Shown: positions 1-7,197 of the stretch, in pieces
How positions within the stretch are numbered: the stretch's first letter is position 1
Layout: each line of letters begins with the position of its first letter
Source of the DNA: Parvimonas micra
GTDB lineage: Bacteria; Bacillota; Clostridia; Tissierellales; Peptoniphilaceae
Assembly: GCF_037482165.1 (NCBI RefSeq)
Contig: NZ_CP148048.1
Location: 1,364,001 to 1,428,000, forward strand
Length of the DNA: 64,000 bases
Reading direction: 5' to 3'
Program-made: the position numbers and the translations under genes
The notes under the pieces: model-generated
The model's input: only the letters and a program-made list of their open reading frames with translations
The model's database searches: none
What the model was told of the DNA's origin: nothing

Positions 1-2443
1 CTTTTATCTTTTTGCTAAGCTCATCAATTTTATTTTCTTTTTTACTTCCAGATTGTTTTGCATTTTCTAACTCTTGCTTAGCTTTTTCAAGTTCTTGTTT
101 AATTTTTTCAAGTTCTTTTCTAGTTTTTTCTGAATCTTGTTTTGATTTTTCAAGCTCTTGTTTGATTTTTTCAAGTTCTTTTTTTGTGTTTTCTAAAATT
201 CTTTCAAGTTCTTTTTTTTCTCTTTCTCCAACTATTGATGGAGCATTTTCTGTACTTAATTTATCTAATAAGTCTTTATTCGGAGCAGTATATCCATTCC
301 AATTTGGTGTTTCATTTTGAAGTTTAGAGTCTTCAATCGAATTTGTAGATTTTTTACCATCTATTGCATATCCTTTTGTTTTTTTGTCAATAGTTATTGA
401 GTCAAGTACAGCTTTTCCACCTTCATTCTTACTCATATAACTATTTCCACCATGCAAATATGCATTATCAACAGTAATTGTTCCATTACCTGAAACTCCA
501 TTTCCACCTTTGCCTGAAAATCTACCATTTCCTCCAACAGCAATTAAAGTTCCTTTTCCTGCTACTGTTCCCTCTAATTTTAAAGCATCTCCTCCATTAC
601 TTGTAAGAGCATAGCGACCGCCTGCAAAAAGTCCAAGTTTTGCATCTTTTTCAATAGTTAATGTTTTACCTTTTGCAATCTCCATTGCTCCTTGTCCTTT
701 ATATTGTTCACCTGTAGGAGCTTCATCTCCACGTATAAATACATTACCTTTTATAGTTGCATTACCTTGAACACTCACAACTGGAGTTTGTATATGTTTT
801 GCATTTTTTCCATCAGTTAAATAATTGGCATTTGAATAAATAACAGAGTTTTGTAATGTTGCACCATCTTTTAAAATAATTTGACCATTTATAGAAGATC
901 CACTTGCAAAACTCTTATGATAGTCATCATAATTTACTTCAAGAGTTCCACCATTTTCAACTGTTATTTTTCCATATAATGATGAATCCGAAAGATTAAG
1001 TTTACCACCGTCTTTTACTACAATATTTACAGAACTTAAAATTTTCATATTTATAAGATAAAGTTCACCCGTAACAATTAAAGTTTGAGTGGTAGCTTTA
1101 TTTTCTTCAATTGGATAGCCTAGTTCAGAATATTTTCCACTCTCTCTTGAGCCAAACCAAAGTTTTAAATTTTTTGGAACAGTTACTTCTTCTTTATCTT
1201 TTCCAAACTTTTTGATTACCCAAGGTTTCATATCCCATTCTTTTTTTGTAGTAGGGTTTTTTAAAGTTTTAAATTCTTTGTCTACCAATCTTTCTTCAAG
1301 TGTAACTTCATTAGAATCAAATACTTCAAAATCTAATTCATTTGATTTTAGCTTTCCATCTTTTGATTGTACAAAAACCTTATAATTTCCTTTTTTAGAA
1401 GGAATTCCAGATAATTTGATACTATTGTCCATTTTTGAATATTTTGCTATCATACCGGAATCATCAGAAATAATTTTTGCTTCTAATTCTAAATCATGTT
1501 TTAATTCTTTTGCATCTTTAAAGTCTGAATCTGCTGGTGTTTCTTTTTCAGTATAAGCAATTTGTAATTTTACATTACTGTTTTTATTTGAATTTACTCC
1601 ACCACCAGTAGCAGATGAAATAGCATCATATTTTTGTTGCCCAATAATTGCCGCTTCAAATGAGCCTACAATTCTTAAATGATATTTTTTAGAATAATTA
1701 TTATCTTTTTTAACAAAAGAATTTCCATTTCTTTCAAATGAAACAGAAGATTCATCATTGAAAACAAATTTAACTATATGTCCGTCTGGCACTTTTTGTC
1801 CAAGATACAAAACTTTATTTTCTTCATCTATAAAGTAATTATTTCCAAAAACAGCTGATTTGCTACTTGTCTTCCAATATTCAACATTATTCACAAAAAT
1901 CTGCTTAATTTGTGTAATCTTATCTTTTAACTCAAGAGAATATTTATTTTCAAAGTTTGATTCATTAATTGCTTTTAATGAAAATTCATTATTTTCTTTA
2001 TTATCAGGAGTTTCATTTGGTGTAGAAGGTTTTTTATTGTTATTTTCTTCTATTTTTATAAAATTATCTCCATCTTTTTTAAATGAAATAGTACTTTTAT
2101 CTTTAAACTCAATTTTTATAACTTCTTTATCCTTTGGATTAAGACCAAGGTATAAACAGTTATCTGATAAATCAACAAAAAATGTCTTTCCAAATACTGC
2201 AGTTTTATAATCTTTTTTTACATATTCATTATTTTCTACAAAAATTTTTGTTATTTCCTTTAATTTATCTTTAGGCGTAATTTCATATTTATCACTACTT
2301 CCAAATCTACCTTTGATAAATTTTAAAGAAATATCATCTTTTTGTTCTTGTGTTGTCGTTTTTGCATTTAAAACTTGCATTTGACTAATTGGAATTAAGC
2401 ACATTGAAAGGCTTAAAACAATTGCCGTAAATTTTTTCTTCAT
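1..2443 (-). CDS. Secreted surface protein with beta-helix-like region and coiled coil (3' end outside window)
   Basis: The reading frame is open from an ATG at 2443 to the window edge, about 814 codons with no stop seen. It starts with a signal peptide (MKKKFTAIVLSLSMCLIPIS, probable cleavage after Ala27). Two related segments of about 65 residues follow, near residues 62-130 and 160-225, sharing an AVFGK/N...F-V/I-D...LYLG pattern. They resemble Shr-type haem/haemoglobin-interacting (DUF1533-like) modules, but that is a tentative call. Residues of about 430-700 are rich in short Gly/Asn beta-strand repeats, as in right-handed beta-helix proteins. From about residue 735 a highly charged heptad-like stretch (repeated EKIKQELEK type) predicts a coiled coil. 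The wall anchor, if present, lies outside the window. Probably a wall-associated adhesin or nutrient-binding protein; function not certain. Confidence 0.8.
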   Translation of the reverse strand, partial: MKKKFTAIVLSLSMCLIPISQMQVLNAKTTTQEQKDDISLKFIKGRFGSSDKYEITPKDKLKEITKIFVENNEYVKKDYKTAVFGKTFFVDLSDNCLYLGLNPKDKEVIKIEFKDKSTISFKKDGDNFIKIEENNNKKPSTPNETPDNKENNEFSLKAINESNFENKYSLELKDKITQIKQIFVNNVEYWKTSSKSAVFGNNYFIDEENKVLYLGQKVPDGHIVKFVFNDESSVSFERNGNSFVKKDNNYSKKYHLRIVGSFEAAIIGQQKYDAISSATGGGVNSNKNSNVKLQIAYTEKETPADSDFKDAKELKHDLELEAKIISDDSGMIAKYSKMDNSIKLSGIPSKKGNYKVFVQSKDGKLKSNELDFEVFDSNEVTLEERLVDKEFKTLKNPTTKKEWDMKPWVIKKFGKDKEEVTVPKNLKLWFGSRESGKYSELGYPIEENKATTQTLIVTGELYLINMKILSSVNIVVKDGGKLNLSDSSLYGKITVENGGTLEVNYDDYHKSFASGSSINGQIILKDGATLQNSVIYSNANYLTDGKNAKHIQTPVVSVQGNATIKGNVFIRGDEAPTGEQYKGQGAMEIAKGKTLTIEKDAKLGLFAGGRYALTSNGGDALKLEGTVAGKGTLIAVGGNGRFSGKGGNGVSGNGTITVDNAYLHGGNSYMSKNEGGKAVLDSITIDKKTKGYAIDGKKSTNSIEDSKLQNETPNWNGYTAPNKDLLDKLSTENAPSIVGEREKKELERILENTKKELEKIKQELEKSKQDSEKTRKELEKIKQELEKAKQELENAKQSGSKKENKIDELSKKIK

Positions 2444-2605
2444 ATAAACCTCCAAATTTTTAATATAGATTGATTTGCAATATCGTTTAAATTATATTAT
2501 ATAATTATATTTGAAGTCAAGATATTTTTATAATTTTTTTAATAAACCTTTTGAAGGGATTTAATTATACACATTTTTAAAATTTTTAATTTAGTTTAAT
2601 TAGCA

Positions 2606-2664
2606 TTGACTAATTAGTCAAATGATGATATAATTTTATTGAACGAAATTGACTATTGAGTCAA
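2606..2664 (+). promoter_or_regulatory. tetR promoter flanked by two palindromic operators
   Basis: A -35 TTGACT (2606-2611) and -10 TATAAT (2629-2634) are separated by exactly 17 bp. The perfect 16-bp palindrome TTGACTAATTAGTCAA (2606-2621) covers the -35. A near-identical copy, TTGACTATTGAGTCAA (2649-2664), lies just before the ribosome site. Their centres are 43 bp apart, about four helical turns. This is the expected layout for autorepression by the TetR protein encoded next. Confidence 0.75.
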
Positions 2665-2678
2665 CAAAGGAGGCGTTT

Positions 2679-3326
2679 ATGGTTACTAAAAATTTTGAAA
2701 AAATTTCAGAAGATAAAAAACAAATGATAATAAATAAAGGGATAAAAATTTTCTCAGAGTTTTCATTTGTGGAGGCAAAAACTGATTTAATAGTTAAGGA
2801 AGCTGGTATTTCTAAGGGTTTATTATTTTACTATTTTGATAATAAAAAGAATTTTTATCTATATCTACTTAATTATGCAGTAGATTTATTGACACAGAAT
2901 TTAGAATGTAAGACATATTATGATTTTTTCGATAACATTTTTAGTATTATGGATAAAAAATGTAATTTAATAAAAAAATATCCTAATGAAACTAAATTTT
3001 TAAATATGGCTTCTAAGGAAACAAGCAAAGAAGTTGACAAAGAAATTAAGGATATTTTTAGTGAATATCACAAAAAATCAAATGAAAAATTAAAAAAACA
3101 AATTTCTAATTCTATTAAAATATTTAACTTAAGAAAAGATATTGATCATGAATTAGTTGTGGATGCTTTATCTTTATATATTGATGCGATTGTTATAAAA
3201 CATCTCAATCTATATCAAGATAATCCAATGGATTTATTCGACAATTATGATGAATTTAAAAATAGTATTAGTAAATATCTAGGTTTAATGCTTAATGGAT
3301 TTCTTAATACAGATTGTTTAAGATAG
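2679..3326 (+). CDS. TetR/AcrR family transcriptional regulator
   Basis: A 215-residue regulator. An N-terminal helix-turn-helix covers residues of about 10-55 (IVKEAGISKGLLFYYFDNKK is the recognition-helix region). A divergent all-helical ligand domain of about 150 residues follows. I chose the ATG at 2679 because AAAGGAGG (2666-2673) is correctly spaced before it. An upstream in-frame TTG at 2649 would put translation inside the operator and has no ribosome site. It lies 9 bp before the alpha/beta hydrolase gene, so the two form an operon. Two matching palindromes around its promoter indicate that it represses its own operon. The inducing ligand is unknown but may be a substrate of the hydrolase. 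Confidence 0.85.
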   Translation: MVTKNFEKISEDKKQMIINKGIKIFSEFSFVEAKTDLIVKEAGISKGLLFYYFDNKKNFYLYLLNYAVDLLTQNLECKTYYDFFDNIFSIMDKKCNLIKKYPNETKFLNMASKETSKEVDKEIKDIFSEYHKKSNEKLKKQISNSIKIFNLRKDIDHELVVDALSLYIDAIVIKHLNLYQDNPMDLFDNYDEFKNSISKYLGLMLNGFLNTDCLR

Positions 3327-3335
3327 GAGGATAAA

Positions 3336-4343
3336 ATGTTTTATAAAAATCCTTATGAATACTTATCTGGAAAACTTGAAAATAAAAAGCTAATTAATGC
3401 TGGTTTTTCAGAAAAAACTTATGACACAGGTACTGTTAAACTTAACTATGTAATTGGTCCAAAAAACGGACCAAGTTTGTTGCTAATTCCTGCTCAAATA
3501 GGAATGTGGGAGAGTTATAAAAAAGTACTAATACCTTTATCTAAAATTTTTCAAGTTTATTCAATAGATATAAGAGGACATGGAAAATCTACTTGGACAC
3601 CTGGTTATTATTCTTGGGAAATTGTAGGTGAAGACTTAAAAATGTTTATCAAAAATGTAATAAAAGAAAAAGTACTTATAAGCGGAAATTCATCTGGGGG
3701 TATTCTTGCCCTATGGTGTGCAGTTAATATTCCTGAATATGTTTCTGGAATTGTTCTCGAGGATGCCCCAATTTTTTCTACGGAGATGCCAAGATTTAAA
3801 GAACAAGATAAATTTGTTTACAATGGATTAAAACATCTTGTTGACAAAATTGGAAATATTGAAGACAGAGATTTGGCGGATTATTTTAGAGATATAGAAA
3901 CACCCGCATCTGATAAGAGAATTAAAAAAATTCCAAACTGGTTTGCTAATTGTTTATCAAAAAAGATAAAAAAATTTCAAAATAAATACCCTGATAAACC
4001 CATTACAGTAGGATTCCCAGATAGTTTACGACTACTTATTAAATCATTGTCTATGTTTGATCCCGATTTTGCTAGAGCTTTTGTTGATGGAAGATTTTAT
4101 GATGGGATTAACCACGAAGAAGCCTTTAAAAAAACAAAATGTCCAATAATGCTTATTCACGCTGACTGGAAAAGATATGAAAATTTTGGACTTGTAGGAG
4201 CTTTTGATGAAGATGATGCTAAACATGCAATTTCTTTAGCTCCACAAATTATATATAAAAAAGTTTCTGCTAATCATGTAATTCACGCTTTTAAACCTAA
4301 AAAATTTATTGAATTATTAACTGAATTTAAAGAAAGTATATAA
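3336..4343 (+). CDS. Alpha/beta-fold hydrolase
   Basis: A 335-residue serine hydrolase. The nucleophile elbow is GNSSGG (Ser119). The oxyanion/strand-4 region reads DIRGHGKS at residues 78-85, as in the epoxide hydrolase/haloperoxidase-like branch. A C-terminal SANHVIH segment supplies the likely catalytic His. There is no signal peptide, so the enzyme is cytoplasmic. The gene has an AGGAGG site and follows the tetR gene by 9 bp in one operon that ends at a hairpin near 4365-4411. The 3' end of this gene also appears as a degraded copy near 5600-5727. The substrate cannot be told from sequence; an ester, lactone or similar small molecule that induces the TetR repressor is a reasonable inference. 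Confidence 0.85.
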   Translation: MFYKNPYEYLSGKLENKKLINAGFSEKTYDTGTVKLNYVIGPKNGPSLLLIPAQIGMWESYKKVLIPLSKIFQVYSIDIRGHGKSTWTPGYYSWEIVGEDLKMFIKNVIKEKVLISGNSSGGILALWCAVNIPEYVSGIVLEDAPIFSTEMPRFKEQDKFVYNGLKHLVDKIGNIEDRDLADYFRDIETPASDKRIKKIPNWFANCLSKKIKKFQNKYPDKPITVGFPDSLRLLIKSLSMFDPDFARAFVDGRFYDGINHEEAFKKTKCPIMLIHADWKRYENFGLVGAFDEDDAKHAISLAPQIIYKKVSANHVIHAFKPKKFIELLTEFKESI

Positions 4344-4364
4344 ATTTATTAATCTATTTAGAAT

Positions 4365-4411
4365 AAAAAGAGCTGATAGCTAAGATTTAAAATCTATAAT
4401 CAGTTCTTTTT
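4365..4411 (+). terminator. Terminator of the tetR-hydrolase operon
   Basis: Arms AAAAAGAGCTGAT (4365-4377) and ATCAGTTCTTTTT (4399-4411) enclose a nested AGATTTaaAATCT stem, with a T-tract on the plus strand. A close copy sits at 5741-5785. Confidence 0.75.
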
Positions 4412-4440
4412 CTAAAATTCAGTATAAATTTTTATTGTGA

Positions 4441-4508
4441 AACAACAAGGTTCTCGGTACCCACCCGATGCAAAGCATCGTGAAAGGCTGGGGTTCTTAT
4501 TGCGAAAC
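4441..4508. repeat. Short intergenic repeat-like segment with hairpin
   Basis: A locally GC-richer stretch containing the hairpin CGATGCaaaGCATCG (4468-4482). It is flanked by direct repeats TTGTGAAACAACAA and TTGCGAAACAACAA. A degenerate relative, about 70% by eye over some 45 bp, lies at 41226-41272. No coding capacity seen; may be a small mobile or structural repeat. Confidence 0.35.
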
Positions 4509-4511
4509 AAC

Positions 4512-4554
4512 AAAAGAGAAGACTTATATATTTTGATATAAAATCTTCTCTTTT
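4512..4554 (-). terminator. Terminator after the NTF2-like gene
   Basis: Inverted repeat AAAGAGAAGA...TCTTCTCTTT with T-rich flanks on both sides, so it may work bidirectionally. It lies 65 bp beyond the stop of the minus-strand NTF2-like gene. Confidence 0.6.
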
Positions 4555-4620
4555 TAAAAATTTGACATTCATTATTTTATTTTACATACCTCTTACATTT
4601 TGTTATAAAAATAAATTCAC

Positions 4621-5010
4621 CTATTTCCAAAATTTATCTTCTTCCTCTTGTTGTTCTGCAAAAGTCCATACTTCTTGTATTTTTCCATTCTCTATTCTAA
4701 ATAAATCAATACCAGGGTCATTTAGTTTTTCATCTTCTTTTTCAGCTAAAGAAACAACACTTGCAACAACAAAACAATCATTACTTGCAGCCCAATTTGT
4801 AATTACTCTAAATGTCCCATTGCTTCTTTTGGTAAATTCTCCTAAACGTTCTCCCAATGCCTCTTTTCCTTTAACAATTCCTGAAAGTGGACCTTCTCCT
4901 CCCATATGCCATACAATATTATCAGACATTGTTTCAAAAACCGATTTAAAATCTCCCTTCAATAATGCTTCTGTATAAGCATTGTATACTTTCATAATTT
5001 CACTTTTCAT
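4621..5010 (-). CDS. SnoaL/NTF2-like small protein
   Basis: A 129-residue cytoplasmic protein with the cone-shaped NTF2/SnoaL pattern. An N-terminal helical part (VYNAYTEALLKGDFKSVFET) is followed by DNIVWHMGGEGPLSG, KGKEALGERL and a C-terminal strand ending in IQEVWTFAEQ. The family includes ketosteroid-isomerase-like enzymes and stress proteins. The ATG at 5010 has a GGAG site at the right distance; an earlier in-frame start at 5094 has none. It is divergent from an HxlR regulator with a palindromic operator between them, so it is probably that regulator's target. The specific reaction is unknown. Confidence 0.8.
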   Translation of the reverse strand: MKSEIMKVYNAYTEALLKGDFKSVFETMSDNIVWHMGGEGPLSGIVKGKEALGERLGEFTKRSNGTFRVITNWAASNDCFVVASVVSLAEKEDEKLNDPGIDLFRIENGKIQEVWTFAEQQEEEDKFWK

Positions 5011-5072
5011 AGCCAATCTCCTTTCTTTTTGAGGATTGAATTTCCTCTTACTATTATTATACTTTTTAAGTC

Positions 5073-5125
5073 TTGACTTTAAAAGTACGAACATTTATAA
5101 TACATAGTATCTGATTCGATACTAT
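5073..5125 (+). promoter_or_regulatory. hxlR promoter with inverted-repeat operator
   Basis: TTGACT (5073-5078), a 17-bp spacer and TATAAT (5096-5101) make a good promoter for the plus-strand regulator. Just downstream lies a perfect inverted repeat, ATAGTATC-N6-GATACTAT (5104-5125), across the likely start of transcription. It is in the right place to repress hxlR and, from the other side, the divergent NTF2-like gene. Confidence 0.65.
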
Positions 5126-5147
5126 AACACATGTTAAGGAGGTTTTT

Positions 5148-5492
5148 ATGTCAACTATTTATGATAAATGCCCTTATGTTACTACTCAGAAGGTTTTACA
5201 AGGAAAATGGGCAATTGTAGTTTTATATCATTTAAGTACAGGTACTAAAAGATTTAATGAACTTGAAAGATTAATTCCTGAAGTTACTCGAACTGTTTTA
5301 ACAAGGCAATTGCGTCAATTAGAACAAGATAAATTAATCAAAAGAAAAGTTTTTGCTGAAGTACCTCCTCATGTTGAATACTCTTTAAGTACATTAGGTA
5401 CTAAATTTCAGAAAGTTTTGAACGAAATAGAAATTTTTGGACTAGATTATATTTCTGAACTTAACAAAATTAATAATCTAAAAAATAAATAA
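5148..5492 (+). CDS. HxlR/MarR-like winged-helix regulator
   Basis: A 114-residue HxlR-family protein with the characteristic CPYVTTQKVLQGKWAIVVLY start (Cys8). The winged helix runs through FNELERLIPEVTRTVLTRQL, with wing KRKVFAEVPPHVEYSLS. The Cys near the N terminus is commonly a redox- or electrophile-sensing residue in this family, for example in the YodB/HypR branch. AAGGAGG (5136-5142) sets the start at 5148. It is divergent from the NTF2-like gene, with a shared 115-bp control region and an 8+8 inverted repeat. Probably a local repressor responding to reactive small molecules (inference). Confidence 0.88.
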   Translation: MSTIYDKCPYVTTQKVLQGKWAIVVLYHLSTGTKRFNELERLIPEVTRTVLTRQLRQLEQDKLIKRKVFAEVPPHVEYSLSTLGTKFQKVLNEIEIFGLDYISELNKINNLKNK

Positions 5493-5527
5493 ACTTATAT
5501 ATACTTAATTTTGTCGTTGATTTATTT

Positions 5528-5566
5528 ACATGAGATTTATAATATAAATCAAGTTCTCATGTTTTC
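5528..5566 (+). terminator. Terminator of hxlR
   Basis: Perfect arms ACATGAGA and TCTCATGT (5528-5562) with an inner ATTTAT/ATAAAT pairing, followed by TTTTCTT. Confidence 0.6.
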
Positions 5567-5580
5567 TTATAATACTGTTT

Positions 5581-5727
5581 TTTATTATGGATAAAAAATG
5601 CAATTTCATTATCTCCACAAAATCTCCACAAATTATATGTAAAAAAGTTTCTACTAATCATCTAATTCACGCTTTTAAACCTAAAAAATCTACTGAATTA
5701 TTAACAGAATTTAAAGAAAATATCTAA
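5581..5727 (+). pseudogene. Decayed copy of the end of the tetR-hydrolase operon
   Basis: 5582-5605 nearly matches an internal part of tetR (2944-2967). 5598-5727 nearly matches the last 110 bp of the hydrolase gene (4226-4343). The join falls on a short shared word, ATG(C/T)AATTT, as after a deletion between short repeats. An 11-bp tandem duplication (ATCTCCACAAA) is present. The copy keeps the 'hydrolase' 3' end and the following terminator hairpin but has no start or complete frame. It is therefore a relic, not a gene. Confidence 0.75.
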
Positions 5728-5740
5728 CTATTTTAAAAGA

Positions 5741-5785
5741 AAAAAGAGCTGATAGCTAAGATTTAAAATCTCTAGTCAGCTCTTT
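5741..5785. terminator. Duplicated terminator hairpin, also ending the nitrilase operon
   Basis: Near-identical to the hairpin at 4365-4411: GAGCTGA (5746-5752) pairs with TCAGCTC (5776-5782). On the minus strand a long T-tract follows, so it probably now ends the nitrilase/GNAT transcript. Confidence 0.65.
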
Positions 5786-5811
5786 ATCTAAATTTCATAA
5801 TATTTTTTGCT

Positions 5812-6525
5812 TTATATTTCTACAAATAAAATATCTTCTTTATCCAACTCTAAACTCTTTTCAATTTTTCCATTTTTAAAATAATATGCCCCACCAACGC
5901 TTATTGGCTCTTCTTTTGTGATTGAATTTACCAAAAGGACATTATCTGATACCAATTTAGATTGCTTTGCATAATCGGATTGTTCAGTATTTTCCCATTC
6001 CTCTTTTGTGAAATTACAATACACAGGCCAAAGTAAAATTCCATTTGTTTTAAATTTTTCAGGACAAATCCACATATCGCCACATAGTGCAATTTTAAAT
6101 TCTCTATTCTTATAGATAAAAGATGCTGAAATCTTTCCTTCACAATAATGTTCATCGGTAATTGAATATTCTTTCCAATTTTTAGTAATTCTTCTATAGT
6201 TGTGAATTATTTTTCCTTTTTCAATTACTACAAAAGAAGAAAAAATTTGCTCTCTTTCTCTTTCGATATATCCGATACCAAGATCAATATTATATTTTTC
6301 ACTAAGATTTTTTAGTTTATCCATTATAAAAGAATCTTTTGTAATTGCAATATTTTTATCTATTTCATAATTCCAAGAAAGCGAGTCAAATCCTTGTAAA
6401 AAAGTTTCTCCAAAACAAAGCAAATCAGCTTTTCCATTATCAGAGATAATCGCCTTTTCTATTTTTTTAATATTATATTCAATTTCTCCATTGTTAAATT
6501 CGTAAGAAACCAATCCTATTTTCAT
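5812..6525 (-). CDS. Carbon-nitrogen hydrolase (nitrilase superfamily)
   Basis: A 237-residue enzyme with the complete nitrilase triad: Glu40 in LLCFGETFLQGF, Lys115 in RRITKNW and Cys148 in IALCGDMW. The family hydrolyses non-peptide C-N bonds in amides, carbamoyl groups or nitriles. Members of this size without extra domains are usually small amidases such as omega-amidase or a carbamoylase. The protein lacks a signal peptide. It is 10 bp downstream of a GNAT gene on the same strand, with a GGAG site before its ATG, so the two are co-transcribed. It is slightly shorter than typical (260-300) at its C terminus. The exact substrate is not deducible. Confidence 0.85.
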   Translation of the reverse strand: MKIGLVSYEFNNGEIEYNIKKIEKAIISDNGKADLLCFGETFLQGFDSLSWNYEIDKNIAITKDSFIMDKLKNLSEKYNIDLGIGYIEREREQIFSSFVVIEKGKIIHNYRRITKNWKEYSITDEHYCEGKISASFIYKNREFKIALCGDMWICPEKFKTNGILLWPVYCNFTKEEWENTEQSDYAKQSKLVSDNVLLVNSITKEEPISVGGAYYFKNGKIEKSLELDKEDILFVEI

Positions 6526-6535
6526 AATATCTCCA

Positions 6536-7021
6536 TTAAAATATTTTTGACATCATATACTCATCTACATATTTTCCATTTACATACATTGTCTTTTTCT
6601 TAGTGCCTTCAATAGAAAATCCCATTTTTTCATATAATTTTATTGCCGACACATTTTCACATTCAACAGTAAGTTCTAATCTTATAATTTTGTTTTTAAC
6701 CGCCCAATCATCAAGCATTTGAAAAAGTTTTGTTCCAATTTTTCTATTTTGGTAATCTTTTTGTATTCCAATTACAATATAAGCAATATGTCTAATTCTC
6801 CTAAAAGCTCCTCTTTCCGCTGATAAAAAGCCTACTATTTTATCATCCTCTATTGCTCCTAAAAATAAATTATTTTCATCTTTTAAATTTTTTACAAGTT
6901 TTTCCTCATTCCAAACTCTTTCGTCAGGTTCAAACATCATAAAATTTGTTTCGCTGTCAATAATTTTTAGACAATTATAAAACTCTCTAACATCTGTATC
7001 TATCAATCTTCTAATTTCCAT
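6536..7021 (-). CDS. GNAT family N-acetyltransferase
   Basis: A 161-residue acetyltransferase. The acetyl-CoA-binding motif is in VIGIQKDYQNRKIGTKLFQM (the Q/R-x-x-G-x-G/A equivalent). It is followed by LELTVECENVSAIKLYEKMG, typical of the RimI-like/ribosomal-protein or small-amine branch, and a C-terminal strand. I start at 7021 (MEIRRLID) because a GGAG lies 7 bp upstream; the in-frame ATG at 7045 would overlap that site. First gene of a two-gene operon with the nitrilase-type enzyme. Substrate unknown. Confidence 0.85.
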   Translation of the reverse strand: MEIRRLIDTDVREFYNCLKIIDSETNFMMFEPDERVWNEEKLVKNLKDENNLFLGAIEDDKIVGFLSAERGAFRRIRHIAYIVIGIQKDYQNRKIGTKLFQMLDDWAVKNKIIRLELTVECENVSAIKLYEKMGFSIEGTKKKTMYVNGKYVDEYMMSKIF

Positions 7022-7095
7022 AATAATCTCCATTTTTAATTTCATTTAATATATTTATTTTATCATATAATTATAATTTATCAAAAATTATTTTT

Positions 7096-7124
7096 TTGTA
7101 ATTTTTTTCTTTTTGTAGTATAAT
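7096..7124 (+). promoter_or_regulatory. Promoter of the S9 peptidase gene
   Basis: TTGTAA (7096-7101), 17 bp, TATAAT (7119-7124). An AAGGAGG ribosome site precedes the ATG at 7198. Confidence 0.55.
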
Positions 7125-7197
7125 CAAACTGCAAGGATTATACATTAAAATTTTTTAATTAATGTTAATCATTGTGAATTTAGCTTAAGGAGGCAAT

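Noticed and set aside
2649-2678. TTG start for the first TetR, 10 codons upstream
   Set aside because: It lies inside the second operator palindrome and has no ribosome site. AAAGGAGG supports 2679.
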